Below, piece after piece: positions 18,265-27,135 of a DNA stretch of 64,000 nucleotides. Each line of letters opens with the position of its first letter. The first letter of the stretch is position 1. Source of the DNA: Lyngbya sp. HA4199-MV5 (GTDB taxonomy: Bacteria; Cyanobacteriota; Cyanobacteriia; Leptolyngbyales; Leptolyngbyaceae); NCBI GenBank assembly GCA_019359375.1, contig JAHHHL010000025.1, forward strand, positions 26,604 through 90,603, given 5' to 3'. Position numbers and translations under genes: made by a program. The notes under the pieces are model-generated. The model did no database searches and was not told where the DNA came from. It saw nothing but the letters and a program-made list of their open reading frames with translations.

Positions 18265-19014
18265 GACGCTCTTTCAAGATGAGACTGAGTGAGTGCTGTC
18301 TAGCAGCGGCATTTTGACTGAAGCTTGTGGCTATGACAGGTGAACGCGATCGCACACAATCTTGCTGTCGCTTGCATCAACGTCAGCCTGCTTCTTCTCT
18401 ATTAGCAACCATGCTGACACTGCATCAGGAAATAAACGAGCTGAATGACCCCTTTCAGACACCCTCTAGGGCGTGTTTTAAAGCCCTTGATCCTCCCCAA
18501 CCCTCGCGCTTCGCGCCGCTAACGCTAGAAAAAAGGAGAGAGCCGAACTATTCAAAGTCCCCCTTTTTAAGGGGGATTGAGGGGGATCACCAAGAGTCAA
18601 GGAAACGATCCGAAGGTTTTAAAGCACTGCCTAAGCGATCGACAAACGTGTGCAAAAAGCATCTGTTTCATCCGTTCCCATCCGCTGCTCACCCATCGTG
18701 CGACAGAATCAAATAGCCCTGGATAGATGGGCGAGCTAGCTTGAGGCGCTTTGTTGGTGCTGAGTTTTGAAGCAACTCCGATTCAGTCAGTCGATTTGCG
18801 TTGAGACGGTGTGCCTGTTTGTGCTGAAGCGATCGATAGAGTGCAGGCAGAATAGCCTTCTTTGCGGCTTGTTTCTGCTCGACGTTGGTGGAGTTGAACG
18901 ATCGTGTGGGATTGAACTGATCTTGCGTTTAACTGATCTCCTGGTTGTCGCGCTTAAGCGTTTTCACGTTTGAGCGGTCTACTCATGCTTTGTGAGGAAC
19001 CGTATAGTTCGCCA
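18265..19014. other. Intergenic region with dispersed hairpin repeat
   Basis: A 750-bp spacer inside the polysaccharide locus. TCCCCCTT and AAGGGGGA pair at 18558-18576, followed by TTGAGGGGGATC, a hairpin repeat of a type dispersed in cyanobacterial genomes and possibly a MITE remnant. Short frames here have no protein-like composition. It should contain the promoter of the polymerase gene. Confidence 0.5.
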
Positions 19015-20214
19015 TCAGCCCATTTTGACGGGTGCTATACGATCGAACACAGCATTGGGCTGCACTCTTGCGTAAATCTCCATCAGCTTGTGATAGTTCT
19101 GAGACGGCGTGTATTTTGCCTCGTATTCAGCGCGAGCGGCGTACCGCATTTGAGCTAGCTTGCGAGGATTGGTCATCGCCCAGTCAACTTTTGCAGCCAG
19201 ATCGTCTGAATCAGCCGGATGGAAATGTAACCCGGTACGATGATCCTCAACCAATTCAGCGATCGCGCCGATGTTTGACGCAATGACTGGCGTGCCTTTA
19301 GCAAAGGCTTCAACGGCGACCCGACCAAACGTTTCGTACCATTTGGAGGGAAAGACGAGAAATTTTGCTTCACCCATGAGGGCATAGACCTCTGGCATCG
19401 GTTTGCGTCCTAACCATTCAATGTTGGGCGATCGCTGGCTGGCTGCCATCACTAAATCGGCAAGCGGTCCGTCCCCAACAATTTTGAGTGGCATGGGATG
19501 CTTCAGTTTCTCCCAGGCTTCAAGCAGCGTATCCAGACCTTTTTCTACCGAGAGTCGCCCTACGTAGAGGGCGTAGCCACCCTGCCCGGTACCCTGGCGC
19601 GCATCAGCATACACAAAGTTTGGTTTGACCACAATCTTCTCGGCGGGCAAGCCACCTTCAATGAATTTCTGGCGAGCAAATTCAGTCAAAGCGATGTAAA
19701 CATCTACCATGTCCGTCCAGGTACTCATGGCACGGTGCGCGGTGATCATGCCTGTCACTGCCGTGCTCGCAGGGCGACTACCGCGATAGCAGCCGCGTAC
19801 CACCGCAGGATACGGAACAGGTTTGCCCATACAATCTTCGCAGACCTTGCCTTCTCGGAAAAAGAGACCGTTGGGGCACAGTAAGCGGTAGTTTCGCAGG
19901 GTTTGGACGACTGGTACCCCCTCCGCTTTGGCAGCGTAATAAACGGAGGGCGAAATCAGCGGGAAAAAGTTTTGCACATGAACAGCGTTGTAGTTTTTAC
20001 GCTTGAGCGTCTGCCTGACAATTTGATACGACTCCTGTGACCAGATTGTCCGCAGTGCCATCTGCACTGGATTCATCTGTGCCACCTGATCGTTGCTTTC
20101 CTCGTAGATCTCAACCAGATGCCCCCTGTCTTGTAGCAGCCGCTCTTCGGCTTCGCGTGACTCATCTTCGCCGCCGCGAATTTGATACTTGTTATGTACG
20201 CTTAGGATACGCAT
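19015..20214 (-). CDS. Glycosyltransferase family 4
   Basis: A 399-residue GT-B enzyme. The N-terminal Rossmann domain (about 1-190) includes MRILSVHNKYQIRGGEDESR, and the C-terminal nucleotide-sugar domain (about 195-370) has LYVGRLSVEKGLDTLLEAW and the EX7E-type region FPSKWYETFGRVAVEAFAKG. A CPNGLFFREGKVCEDCMGKP segment (about 115-135) with three Cys is typical of a GT4 subgroup. The ATG at 20214 has AGGAG about 10 bases upstream and starts at the Rossmann strand; an upstream in-frame ATG (20271) would add 19 residues. It overlaps the preceding GT4 gene by 23 bp, so the three GT4 genes 22599 to 19015 form an operon. Donor and acceptor unknown. Confidence 0.9.
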   Translation of the reverse strand: MRILSVHNKYQIRGGEDESREAEERLLQDRGHLVEIYEESNDQVAQMNPVQMALRTIWSQESYQIVRQTLKRKNYNAVHVQNFFPLISPSVYYAAKAEGVPVVQTLRNYRLLCPNGLFFREGKVCEDCMGKPVPYPAVVRGCYRGSRPASTAVTGMITAHRAMSTWTDMVDVYIALTEFARQKFIEGGLPAEKIVVKPNFVYADARQGTGQGGYALYVGRLSVEKGLDTLLEAWEKLKHPMPLKIVGDGPLADLVMAASQRSPNIEWLGRKPMPEVYALMGEAKFLVFPSKWYETFGRVAVEAFAKGTPVIASNIGAIAELVEDHRTGLHFHPADSDDLAAKVDWAMTNPRKLAQMRYAARAEYEAKYTPSQNYHKLMEIYARVQPNAVFDRIAPVKMG

Positions 20215-21478
20215 GTGAGTCAATCTCCTGAGTGAGGGCTTGCGTCTCTGCTGCCGAAAGCACGTCGGCATAGAACTGTTTGAAGCGATGCACCCTAACT
20301 TCCCAGTCGAAAACGGTCTGCACCCTCTGCTGACCTGCTTTTCCCATCCGAATCCCCAGCTCAGCGTTGTGCGCGAGGTGCGACATTGCTTCTGCCAGAT
20401 GCTTGACTGCCTGTTCTGGGTCAGGCGCAGGCACTTTGAACCCAGTTGCTTCCGTCACCTGAGTGGCAGGACCACCCAGATCGAGACAAATCACCGGGCG
20501 GCTCGCTGCCATAGCTTCGAGGCAAACCCAACCGCCAGAATCATGCAGGCTGGGATGCACCAGGGCATGGCACGCCTCCAGCTTTTGCAAGGTTTGCTCA
20601 CGGGGCAGCAAGCCCCAAAATCGCACCCGATCGCCAATTCCCAACTCCTGAGCCAGCGCGATTAACGCGGCTTTATCGGGACCGTCGCCCACCACCCAAT
20701 ACTCGGCATCGGGGATATCGAGTTGGGCAAAGGCTCGTAGCCCCAGGTGAAAGCCCTTCCAGTGCAGCAGCCGACCGATCGAGATCACCCGAAAGGTGGC
20801 TTGCGGAACAGGAGACAGGGCTGAGAGTGTGGCGAAATCCGATTTGGGAATCCCCGCGACCCCGAAGATTTCGATTTGCTTGCAGCCCATTGCGGCTAAG
20901 CGATCGCGGGTTTCAGTCGTGGCTGCGAGGGCGATCGCGCTGCGTCGTGCCGTGAGCCGTACAAAGGGATCTCGTTCACCGAGCGATCGCGCTACATCCC
21001 GCAAGAGTTCGTAGACCTTGCCGCGCAGGCTCAGGTCATGCCAGAAGGGTTTGGGAGCTGATTCGCCACCGCCGATCGGTCCCCAGACAAACGGCACGGG
21101 CAGCAGCGCCAGAAAACTAGGACCCCAATGCTTGACGTAGGTGACGTGGTGGACGAGATCAAACCCAATCTCGCGGTGGAGCGTCTGGGCGGCAACGTAG
21201 ATACCGACTTGCCAGAGGTAGTAATGCAACTGCACGCCGCGCAACCCCTGCTTCCACCAGCGCATCCAGTAGGGGATGTCGTAGTAAACAATGTGGAGGT
21301 TGGGGTCGGGGTGCCTGACCAACTCCGCTTCGATACCAGCACGGTTATCTTCGCGGGTAAGTACCCAGACGTGGTGATGCTTCGCAAGTTCCTTGGCAAT
21401 ATGCCAGCCAATGCCAGGATCGGAGCCGCGACCGGGACCGCAGGCATAGGCTGAAAGCAACAGCTTAAGAGGCTTCAT
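20192..21478 (-). CDS. Glycosyltransferase family 4
   Basis: A 428-residue GT-B enzyme. It begins LKLLLSAYACGPGRGSDPGI, the glycine-rich N-terminal loop common in cyanobacterial GT4 proteins, and carries GPIGGGES (about 130-140). The donor-binding half includes VISIGRLLHWKGFHLGLRAF, YWVVGDGPDK and the acidic motif HPSLHDSGGWVCLEAMAASR. It probably adds one sugar of the exopolysaccharide repeat unit. Its ATG overlaps the stop of the upstream gene (ATGA at 21475-21478), and its own 3' end overlaps the next GT4 gene by 23 bp, showing tight translational coupling. Confidence 0.9.
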   Translation of the reverse strand: MKPLKLLLSAYACGPGRGSDPGIGWHIAKELAKHHHVWVLTREDNRAGIEAELVRHPDPNLHIVYYDIPYWMRWWKQGLRGVQLHYYLWQVGIYVAAQTLHREIGFDLVHHVTYVKHWGPSFLALLPVPFVWGPIGGGESAPKPFWHDLSLRGKVYELLRDVARSLGERDPFVRLTARRSAIALAATTETRDRLAAMGCKQIEIFGVAGIPKSDFATLSALSPVPQATFRVISIGRLLHWKGFHLGLRAFAQLDIPDAEYWVVGDGPDKAALIALAQELGIGDRVRFWGLLPREQTLQKLEACHALVHPSLHDSGGWVCLEAMAASRPVICLDLGGPATQVTEATGFKVPAPDPEQAVKHLAEAMSHLAHNAELGIRMGKAGQQRVQTVFDWEVRVHRFKQFYADVLSAAETQALTQEIDSHAYPKRT

Positions 21479-22599
21479 AGCAGGTCATCCGAGAGGTGTT
21501 CGTAGACTTCAGCGATGCGCTCGGCAGTGCATTCCCAGGTAAAGGACTGGACTCGTGCCAGACCCTTTTCAATCAGCGATCGACGAAAGGCTGGATCATC
21601 TCGAATCCGGCAGACGGCTTGCACGATCGCACCCACATCCAGCGGCTTCACGACGACCGCAGCATCACCCGTCACTTCTGGCAGCGAGGTCACGTTAGAA
21701 GCAATAACGGGCGTACCGCACGCCATCGCTTCCAGTACCGTCATGCCAAAGCCTTCGTACAAAGAAGGTGTAAGCAGCACATCGGCAGCGTTGTAAAGTT
21801 TGACCAGCGTGTCTTTGGGCGTTCTGCCCACATGGGTAATGACATCGCTCAGATGATGGGTTCTAATAAACGCCTGCTGAGCAGCATTGAACGAGGCACC
21901 GGACTTGAGCAAATGCACCGATATGCCCTTCTCCTTCAGCACACGCAAGGCTTGCAGCACCGTCTCCATGTTTTTGCGCGGATGGTTAGACCCCACGTTC
22001 AGCAGGCAAATGGTTTCGGGTGCAAGCTTGTATTGCTGTCGGATCGCTGCAATCTCATAACTGGAACCTGTTTGAAAACAGGGTTCTACTGCATTGGGAA
22101 TGGTCGTCACTCGTGCGGGTTCGATCGGCAATAGACGCATGACATCCTTCGCCGTATGGTCGGAAACGGTGAGAATGCGATCGGCATGACAAATCCCTTT
22201 CACTGCCAGCCGCCAAAACGCTGCACTAATGGGTGCAAACCGTGCCTGGTCACTGATGTTTTCAGGTTGGATAAAATTAATGAGGTCGTGGCAGGTGACA
22301 ACCAGGGGTGTAGAAGCCGCTTGCAGCCAGTAGCCAAAATGCCCGTCGCTGTGATCCACCACATGCACAATGTCGGCACGCAGGCGTTTGACCCGTGACG
22401 GAAAGCGCCAGTAGCGTTCGGTGTATTTCCAGGCTCCCGCGATCGGCGACTTCCCCAGATAAGGAGGCGTTGCATCAGGAGACAGTTCAAGGATGTCCCA
22501 CTGCGGTCGGACTGCTTTCAAGCCATGAACGATGCCATCGGCGTAGACATCCATGCTGAAGGACACACCACGCGCCCTACGGACTATTGCAATACGCAT
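21475..22599 (-). CDS. Glycosyltransferase family 4 (mannosyltransferase-like)
   Basis: A 374-residue GT-B enzyme. N-terminal half: MRIAIVRRARGVSFSMDVYA and VTCHDLINF. The C-terminal half has LLNVGSNHPRKNMETVLQAL (phosphate-binding loop region) and TPSLYEGFGMTVLEAMACGT with the EX7E acid pair. This arrangement resembles mannosyl- and rhamnosyltransferases of the GT4 family, but donor identity is not certain. I choose the ATG at 22599 (GGATGGA 5-10 bases upstream); an earlier in-frame ATG at 22641 would add 14 residues. First gene of a three-gene GT4 operon. Confidence 0.9.
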   Translation of the reverse strand: MRIAIVRRARGVSFSMDVYADGIVHGLKAVRPQWDILELSPDATPPYLGKSPIAGAWKYTERYWRFPSRVKRLRADIVHVVDHSDGHFGYWLQAASTPLVVTCHDLINFIQPENISDQARFAPISAAFWRLAVKGICHADRILTVSDHTAKDVMRLLPIEPARVTTIPNAVEPCFQTGSSYEIAAIRQQYKLAPETICLLNVGSNHPRKNMETVLQALRVLKEKGISVHLLKSGASFNAAQQAFIRTHHLSDVITHVGRTPKDTLVKLYNAADVLLTPSLYEGFGMTVLEAMACGTPVIASNVTSLPEVTGDAAVVVKPLDVGAIVQAVCRIRDDPAFRRSLIEKGLARVQSFTWECTAERIAEVYEHLSDDLL

Positions 22600-22661
22600 G
22601 AATTCCATCCGCTCGCGATCAACAACTGAGAGGGTGAGCAAACCGAACTCGCGTTTAAAGG

Positions 22662-22734
22662 CAGCGCTTTAGGAGAGGCAGACCAGGGGGTATTCGTTTA
22701 GTCTGCGATCGAGGACTGGTCGTCTAAAGCGCTG
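22662..22734. repeat. Long inverted repeat between glycosyltransferase genes
   Basis: CAGCGCTTTAG (22662-22672) pairs with CTAAAGCGCTG (22724-22734), and inside it GACCAG (22681-22686) pairs with CTGGTC (22716-22721). The two-step hairpin lies between the GT4 gene at 22835 and the three-gene operon, so it may be an attenuator or 3' end for the upstream transcript. Confidence 0.5.
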
Positions 22735-22834
22735 TTTGCTCACGGATGCACCCGTTGTTTTCAGACCGCACTGTCAAGCGGTTCATCTGCTCTTGATAAG
22801 CAGTTAATCCACTCTTCATCGATTTGAGCCGCCA

Positions 22835-24091
22835 TCAGGGCATTGTGCTAACAGATATGTCTTGAGATGGAGATTTTGTTTCTTTTTTGTGACGGTTTAA
22901 CGTGGGCTGGAGCCGTTCGATGAGGGTCATGAAGGCTGCCAATTCACAACGCAAATCCTGCCCTGCAAAGACTTCACGGGCGTGCTGGCTGTAGGTCGTG
23001 CGAGTGTCGCGATCGGTCAGCGTCAACACCGCCTGCGTGAGTGCATCCACATCCCCACAGGCGTAAACCAAGCCGTTGTGACGATGTTGGACTGTATCGC
23101 GGTAGCCCCAGTTGCCGCAGCGATCGCTCAAAATTGCCGGACAGCCCGCTGCCATAGCCTCAGACACCACTAATGGATGGGGATCGATGCGAGAGGTCGA
23201 GACAAAAAGATCCAGCGCGGCGTAATACAGCGGCAGCTTGCTCTGATTCACAAACCCCACGTTCAGCACTTCACCCTGAAGTTCGGCAAGACGTTGGTCG
23301 ATCGCGGGCTTCAATTCGCCACCGCCAATCATAATGCCGCGCACCCGTGCATCCTGCTGATGGGCTTTGGCGATCGCCTCAATAAACTCAAACGGGTTTT
23401 TGCGGTCAATATATTTGCCAACAAAGCCGTAGAGAATTGTGTCATCGTTCCAACACAATTCGCGCCGAATGGCATGAATTTCATCCTGTCGCTGAGCGAT
23501 CGTCTGCTCAAAGCGATCGCGATCGACGGGATAGCAGCCCCGCACCATTTTCTCGACGGGCACCCCATAATGCCGCAGGTAAATTTCATTGTGATCGCCA
23601 CTCGAAATCCAGCGATCGGCTAACCCATACATCCAGGGATACAGGATGGCTTGAATGATTTTGCGCGGGCGACTGTAGCGATCGTCCGTAATGATCGTCG
23701 CATCGTTCTGCATGATGATGGGAATGCCACGCAGCTTGCACAGCAGCACCGTCAGCCGATAGGAGTGATTGAAAAAGCTGGGCAGAAAAACGGCATCAAA
23801 GTTCTGCCGCGTCAGCCGTGAAAACAAGCCTGGATTAAACAGCGTCTTGTCAATCTTTGTGGCAACCGTCCCGCTGAGTGTCGGCAAAAACTCATGCGCG
23901 TAGCCTCCGGTTAAATCTACATCCCACGGCTCAGTGCTGCCCAGATGGCGATCGCCACTCACTTGATTCTCATTGCACAAATAGAACGCCGTCACCTCAA
24001 CCCCAGGCTGTTCGTTTAACGTGCGCCATAGAGGTGCATGATGTTGTGTCGGATGTGTAAAAACAATACCCAGACGAAAGGGGTTAACCAT
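22835..24091 (-). CDS. Glycosyltransferase family 4
   Basis: A 418-residue GT-B enzyme. The first half has LGIVFTHPTQHHAPLWRTLN, an opening shared by GT4 proteins that act on a sugar-lipid acceptor; the second has YGFVGKYIDRKNPFEFIEAI, IGGGELKPAIDQRL and the donor-binding segment FVSTSRIDPHPLVVSEAMAA (the first Glu of the EX7E pair is replaced by Asp/Pro-rich sequence). The C-terminus ends in a polar tail. It stands 235 bp upstream of the GT4 operon and downstream of the 24.1-24.9 kb repeat region. The specific sugar is not predictable. Confidence 0.88.
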   Translation of the reverse strand: MVNPFRLGIVFTHPTQHHAPLWRTLNEQPGVEVTAFYLCNENQVSGDRHLGSTEPWDVDLTGGYAHEFLPTLSGTVATKIDKTLFNPGLFSRLTRQNFDAVFLPSFFNHSYRLTVLLCKLRGIPIIMQNDATIITDDRYSRPRKIIQAILYPWMYGLADRWISSGDHNEIYLRHYGVPVEKMVRGCYPVDRDRFEQTIAQRQDEIHAIRRELCWNDDTILYGFVGKYIDRKNPFEFIEAIAKAHQQDARVRGIMIGGGELKPAIDQRLAELQGEVLNVGFVNQSKLPLYYAALDLFVSTSRIDPHPLVVSEAMAAGCPAILSDRCGNWGYRDTVQHRHNGLVYACGDVDALTQAVLTLTDRDTRTTYSQHAREVFAGQDLRCELAAFMTLIERLQPTLNRHKKETKSPSQDISVSTMP

Positions 24092-24433
24092 GTGGTTCAG
24101 AAAATGAATGGGGCAGAAAAACGGTTCAAACGTGACGCAGTTGCTTTACTGCAAGCTATTCACTGACTTCTTTAACGTCTTCCGTCTAATTGCTAAGCAT
24201 CCGCCTGTAAATAGTAAAGAATTGATGAAGTGAATAGATGCTGGGAGAGAATTAAACCCTTAAACGGTAAAATGCGTTCCGGCAAAATTAGTCGCCCTGG
24301 CAGAAATAGTCGCTCCAGCAAAAAATAATGGTCTGCTGAGGGTTGCTTGCCAAGCGTTTGACGGTTCGCTCTCTCCAGTCGCTCGCGTCACCCAACGACA
24401 CCGATATATTTAGAAGTTGGGGAAGGTCGTCGT

Positions 24434-24511
24434 GACGCGGAGAGGGGAAGATGTGGAGAGTCAGAGACGGCTTGAAACCCCCGTATCTCCGTGTCCCCGT
24501 ATCTCCGCGTC
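24434..24511. repeat. Inverted GACGCGGAGA repeat with tandem CCGTATCTCCG units
   Basis: GACGCGGAGA (24434-24443) is the complement of TCTCCGCGTC (24502-24511). The right part holds two CCCCGTATCTCCG units. This GACGCGGAGA sequence is a known style of short repeat in cyanobacterial spacers. Confidence 0.6.
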
Positions 24512-24639
24512 AGCTTTCGCCCCTAACTATATAGATGATAGATGCGCCCTATAACATCTCTACAGAAGGTCAGATTCTGGGAATCAACCGACAACTCCCC
24601 GACCTGGTTGACTGACAAATCTTTGAGCAAGTACTTGAA

Positions 24640-24780
24640 CCCGCCCTGCACTGAAAGTGCGGGCTAATGGCAGGAAGTCCTCTCTAGGCTTTGCCTTCCC
24701 GAAGGGTAGAGGACTAGAAGCACCTGACAACCCGTTTGAACGGGTTTCGCACCATTAGCCCGGATTTTAATCACGGGCGG
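24640..24780 (-). ncRNA. Multi-hairpin RNA-like element; possible IS200/IS605 right end / omega-RNA relic
   Basis: GGGCTAATGG (24661-24670) pairs with CCATTAGCCC (24752-24761), enclosing AGTCCTCT/AGAGGACT (24676-24683 with 24708-24715, capped by CCTTC/GAAGG) and AACCCG/CGGGTT (24729-24746). Outside it is GCACT-GAA-AGTGC (24648-24660). Read on the minus strand, the last hairpin is followed by GGGCGGGTTCAAGTACTTG, like the hairpin-plus-TTCAA end of IS200/IS605 right ends where TnpB guide RNA scaffolds lie. No tnpA or tnpB is adjacent. The structure is directly seen; the omega-RNA identity is inferred. Confidence 0.4.
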
Positions 24781-24850
24781 GTGAGCAACGAAGCGACCAG
24801 CCTTTCAAGACTTTTGTCAGCCAATCAGCTCCCCGACTGCTCTACGTAGC

Positions 24851-24880
24851 CAAAGACTTTAGCGACAAAGACTTTAGCGA
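24851..24880. repeat. 15-bp perfect tandem duplication
   Basis: CAAAGACTTTAGCGA occurs twice back to back, about 45 bp past the stop of the minus-strand GT2 gene. Confidence 0.7.
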
Positions 24881-24924
24881 CATGGATGCAAAAGCCGGGT
24901 ATCTCTATGATTACCTTTTGCTGA

Positions 24925-25980
24925 TCAACTCACCAGGGCACGTAGACGCTTTAGCGTTTGTCCTACAAACTTGGGGCGAAACTGGGGTGCAAACAACCAC
25001 ATAATCGCTGGCTCCGCTAGTGGACGCGGCATCAAACCCACCCAAACAAACCACAGGCTAAAAATAGCGCGCTTCGGAAGGTTGAAATCGGAATACTGCC
25101 ACAGGGCGCGAATGCCGTAAAAGCTCAGCACCAGGGGACGATCGGACGGAATGAGATGATGCTCTGGATCAAGCTTGAGAGAGGCGAGCCGCGACCAGGC
25201 ACGACCAAAAAAGCGCAAGTTCAAATCTTCTGGCACCGCGTAGCCGAGTGCGATCGCCCTACGCGTTAACAGTTCGCATCGTTGCAAATCGTGCTGCACA
25301 AACCGACGAAAGCGATCGCTGCTGATCGTTGCCAGCGCCCATTGGTTATTGGTGTGCAAGCGATAGGCTCCTAGCGGTTCACTAATGGCAACGACTTCGC
25401 CGTAAAGGGGGATGAGCACAGAGAGATAGTCATCGGCAACCGATCGATACTCCTCTGAAATGGGAGTCACCTGCGCCAACGCATGACGGCTAATCGCATT
25501 ACCGCTGGTCGGCACACCGCGATAGGTGCCAATTTCGAGCAACCGTCGCCACACGTCCCCACTCGCCAAAGAAGAACCGCCCTGAGGGTAGGAAAAGCCG
25601 CGCGATTCTCCATCGGCATCCACCACATTCAAGCGGTAATGCACTTTCGCAATACCCGGTTTCCACGCTGCAACCACACATTCCACGGCATCTGGAAACA
25701 GGTAATCATCCGCATCTAAGAAGATAATAATGTCGCCCTTACTGTGGGCAAAACCATTGTTAAAAGCCGCCCCTTGTTTGCCGTTGAGTTGCAGCACAGG
25801 CACAATGCGATCGCCATACTCAGCAATGAGGCTACGGGAGTTATCCGTCGAACCATCGTCTACCACAATGACTTCAGTGTTGGGATAGGTTTGGCTCAAC
25901 GCACTGTCGATCGCCGCTTTGAGGAAGCGATCGTAGTTGTAGTTGTTGATAACAATGCTGACTAACGGCTGAGACATCAC
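24925..25980 (-). CDS. Glycosyltransferase family 2
   Basis: A 351-residue GT-A enzyme. The nucleotide-sugar domain (about 5-115) has PLVSIVINNYNYDRFLKAAI, EVIVVDDGSTDNSRSLI and the DXD-type metal motif IIFLDADDYLFPDAVE. The following region (about 115-260) is typical of the subgroup (SYPQGGSSLASGDVW). Hydrophobic stretches near 300-335 (IFSLWFVWVGLMPRPLAE) suggest membrane association. It is a close paralogue of the products at 26008 and 28179, sharing almost the same first 100 residues. The start is ATG at 25980 or the next codon. It lies 27 bp after the neighbouring gene's stop, so the two are cotranscribed. Confidence 0.92.
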   Translation of the reverse strand: MMSQPLVSIVINNYNYDRFLKAAIDSALSQTYPNTEVIVVDDGSTDNSRSLIAEYGDRIVPVLQLNGKQGAAFNNGFAHSKGDIIIFLDADDYLFPDAVECVVAAWKPGIAKVHYRLNVVDADGESRGFSYPQGGSSLASGDVWRRLLEIGTYRGVPTSGNAISRHALAQVTPISEEYRSVADDYLSVLIPLYGEVVAISEPLGAYRLHTNNQWALATISSDRFRRFVQHDLQRCELLTRRAIALGYAVPEDLNLRFFGRAWSRLASLKLDPEHHLIPSDRPLVLSFYGIRALWQYSDFNLPKRAIFSLWFVWVGLMPRPLAEPAIMWLFAPQFRPKFVGQTLKRLRALVS

Positions 25981-26007
25981 ACGCAGGCACTCCGTAAAGG
26001 CTGAGAA

Positions 26008-27093
26008 CTAAGACTGGGGTTGAGGCTCAACTTTTTGCGTCTTCCGCACCCACTTTAAAAACTGATTGATCAATGGATGCCGATAGTTGGGATAAATTAG
26101 GCTATTCGCAAGCTTCCAGGCAACGTCTTTTGAAGCAAAAAGCATCATCACAAACCAGGCAACATTAAAGAGCTTTTGATAAACGTAGGTTCCCGGCTCA
26201 GTCAAACTGGTGATGATGCCATTCCAACAAACCGAAAAGACACGATCGGGGCAAGGGTGATGCTCCGGATCGACTTTTTTGGAAATCATTCGACCAATCA
26301 AAAATTTGCTGTCGCGATTTTCAACTTTAGCGGCAATGGTGCCAACCAATTCTTTCCGCTTTTGATGTAGAGCGGCTGTATTGACGAGGTTTCGCCGAAA
26401 CTCAATGAGATCAATGGCTTGCTCAACCGTACCTGTTGTGATGCCATTATTTTTGTCATGCTTTCGGTACAAGGCACCCGGTTCTACTAACGAAACAACG
26501 GCACCAAACAACGGCATCAAAACATTGACGTAAATATCGGGCGACAACCGATAGGTATCTTCTGGAATGGGCAAAATTTGGCGCAATGCTGTTGCTGAGA
26601 ATGCATTACCACTGGTGGGAGGCCACACATAGTTGGGATAGTTATAAATCCTGGGTCTTAAATCACCTGTTGGCATGCGGCGGCGTTCCAGAGGAGATGT
26701 TCTGCCCAATCGCTTGCCATTCACATCCATGAGATGAAGCCGCCACTGCACCTTCGCCGTACCTGGATGCTGGTGGAAGGCATCAACAACCCTTTGAGCA
26801 ACATCGGGAAGAAAAACATCATCACTGTCTAACAGCAGAATAATGTCGCCCTTCGCCACATCAAATCCAGCATTCCAGGCTGAGCCTTGACCACCATTTT
26901 CTTTCAAAACGGGAATGACGCGATCGCCGTAACGGGCAATCACACTACGAGACTCATCTGTAGAGCCATCGTCTACGACAATCACTTCAAGGTTGGAATA
27001 GGTTTGCGTGAGAACGCTGTCGATCGCCTGCCGCAGAAACCGAGCATAGTTATAGCTCGTCACGACAACGCTAACCAGTGGTTGTAGCTTCAT
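26008..27093 (-). CDS. Glycosyltransferase family 2
   Basis: A 361-residue GT-A enzyme. PLVSVVVTSYNYARFLRQAI, EVIVVDDGSTDESRSVIARY and the metal site IILLLDSDDVFLPDVA lie in the first 110 residues. A subgroup segment around 150-240 (PPTSGNAFSATALRQILP) matches the adjacent paralogue. The C-terminus has one hydrophobic segment (FNVAWFVMMLFASKDVAW). The ATG at 27093 sits on the conserved N-terminal strand with AAGGA upstream; an in-frame ATG at 27135 would add 14 residues and overlap the upstream gene's stop. Probably transferring a sugar to a membrane-bound intermediate of the exopolysaccharide. Confidence 0.92.
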   Translation of the reverse strand: MKLQPLVSVVVTSYNYARFLRQAIDSVLTQTYSNLEVIVVDDGSTDESRSVIARYGDRVIPVLKENGGQGSAWNAGFDVAKGDIILLLDSDDVFLPDVAQRVVDAFHQHPGTAKVQWRLHLMDVNGKRLGRTSPLERRRMPTGDLRPRIYNYPNYVWPPTSGNAFSATALRQILPIPEDTYRLSPDIYVNVLMPLFGAVVSLVEPGALYRKHDKNNGITTGTVEQAIDLIEFRRNLVNTAALHQKRKELVGTIAAKVENRDSKFLIGRMISKKVDPEHHPCPDRVFSVCWNGIITSLTEPGTYVYQKLFNVAWFVMMLFASKDVAWKLANSLIYPNYRHPLINQFLKWVRKTQKVEPQPQS

Positions 27094-27135
27094 ACAAGGG
27101 GATTCCTTCTTCAAATAGGGCAAAGAATCATGCAA

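Larger units (their letters stand above)
24092..24924. other. Intergenic region rich in repeats and RNA-like structure
   Basis: An 833-bp gap that divides the GT4 half from the GT2 half of the locus. No coding frame was recognised. It contains GGCAAAATTAGTCGCC-type imperfect repeats (about 24282-24330), a GACGCGGAGA inverted repeat, a multi-hairpin element and a 15-bp tandem duplication, the last three listed separately. The promoter of the GT4 gene at 22835 should be here. Confidence 0.6.
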
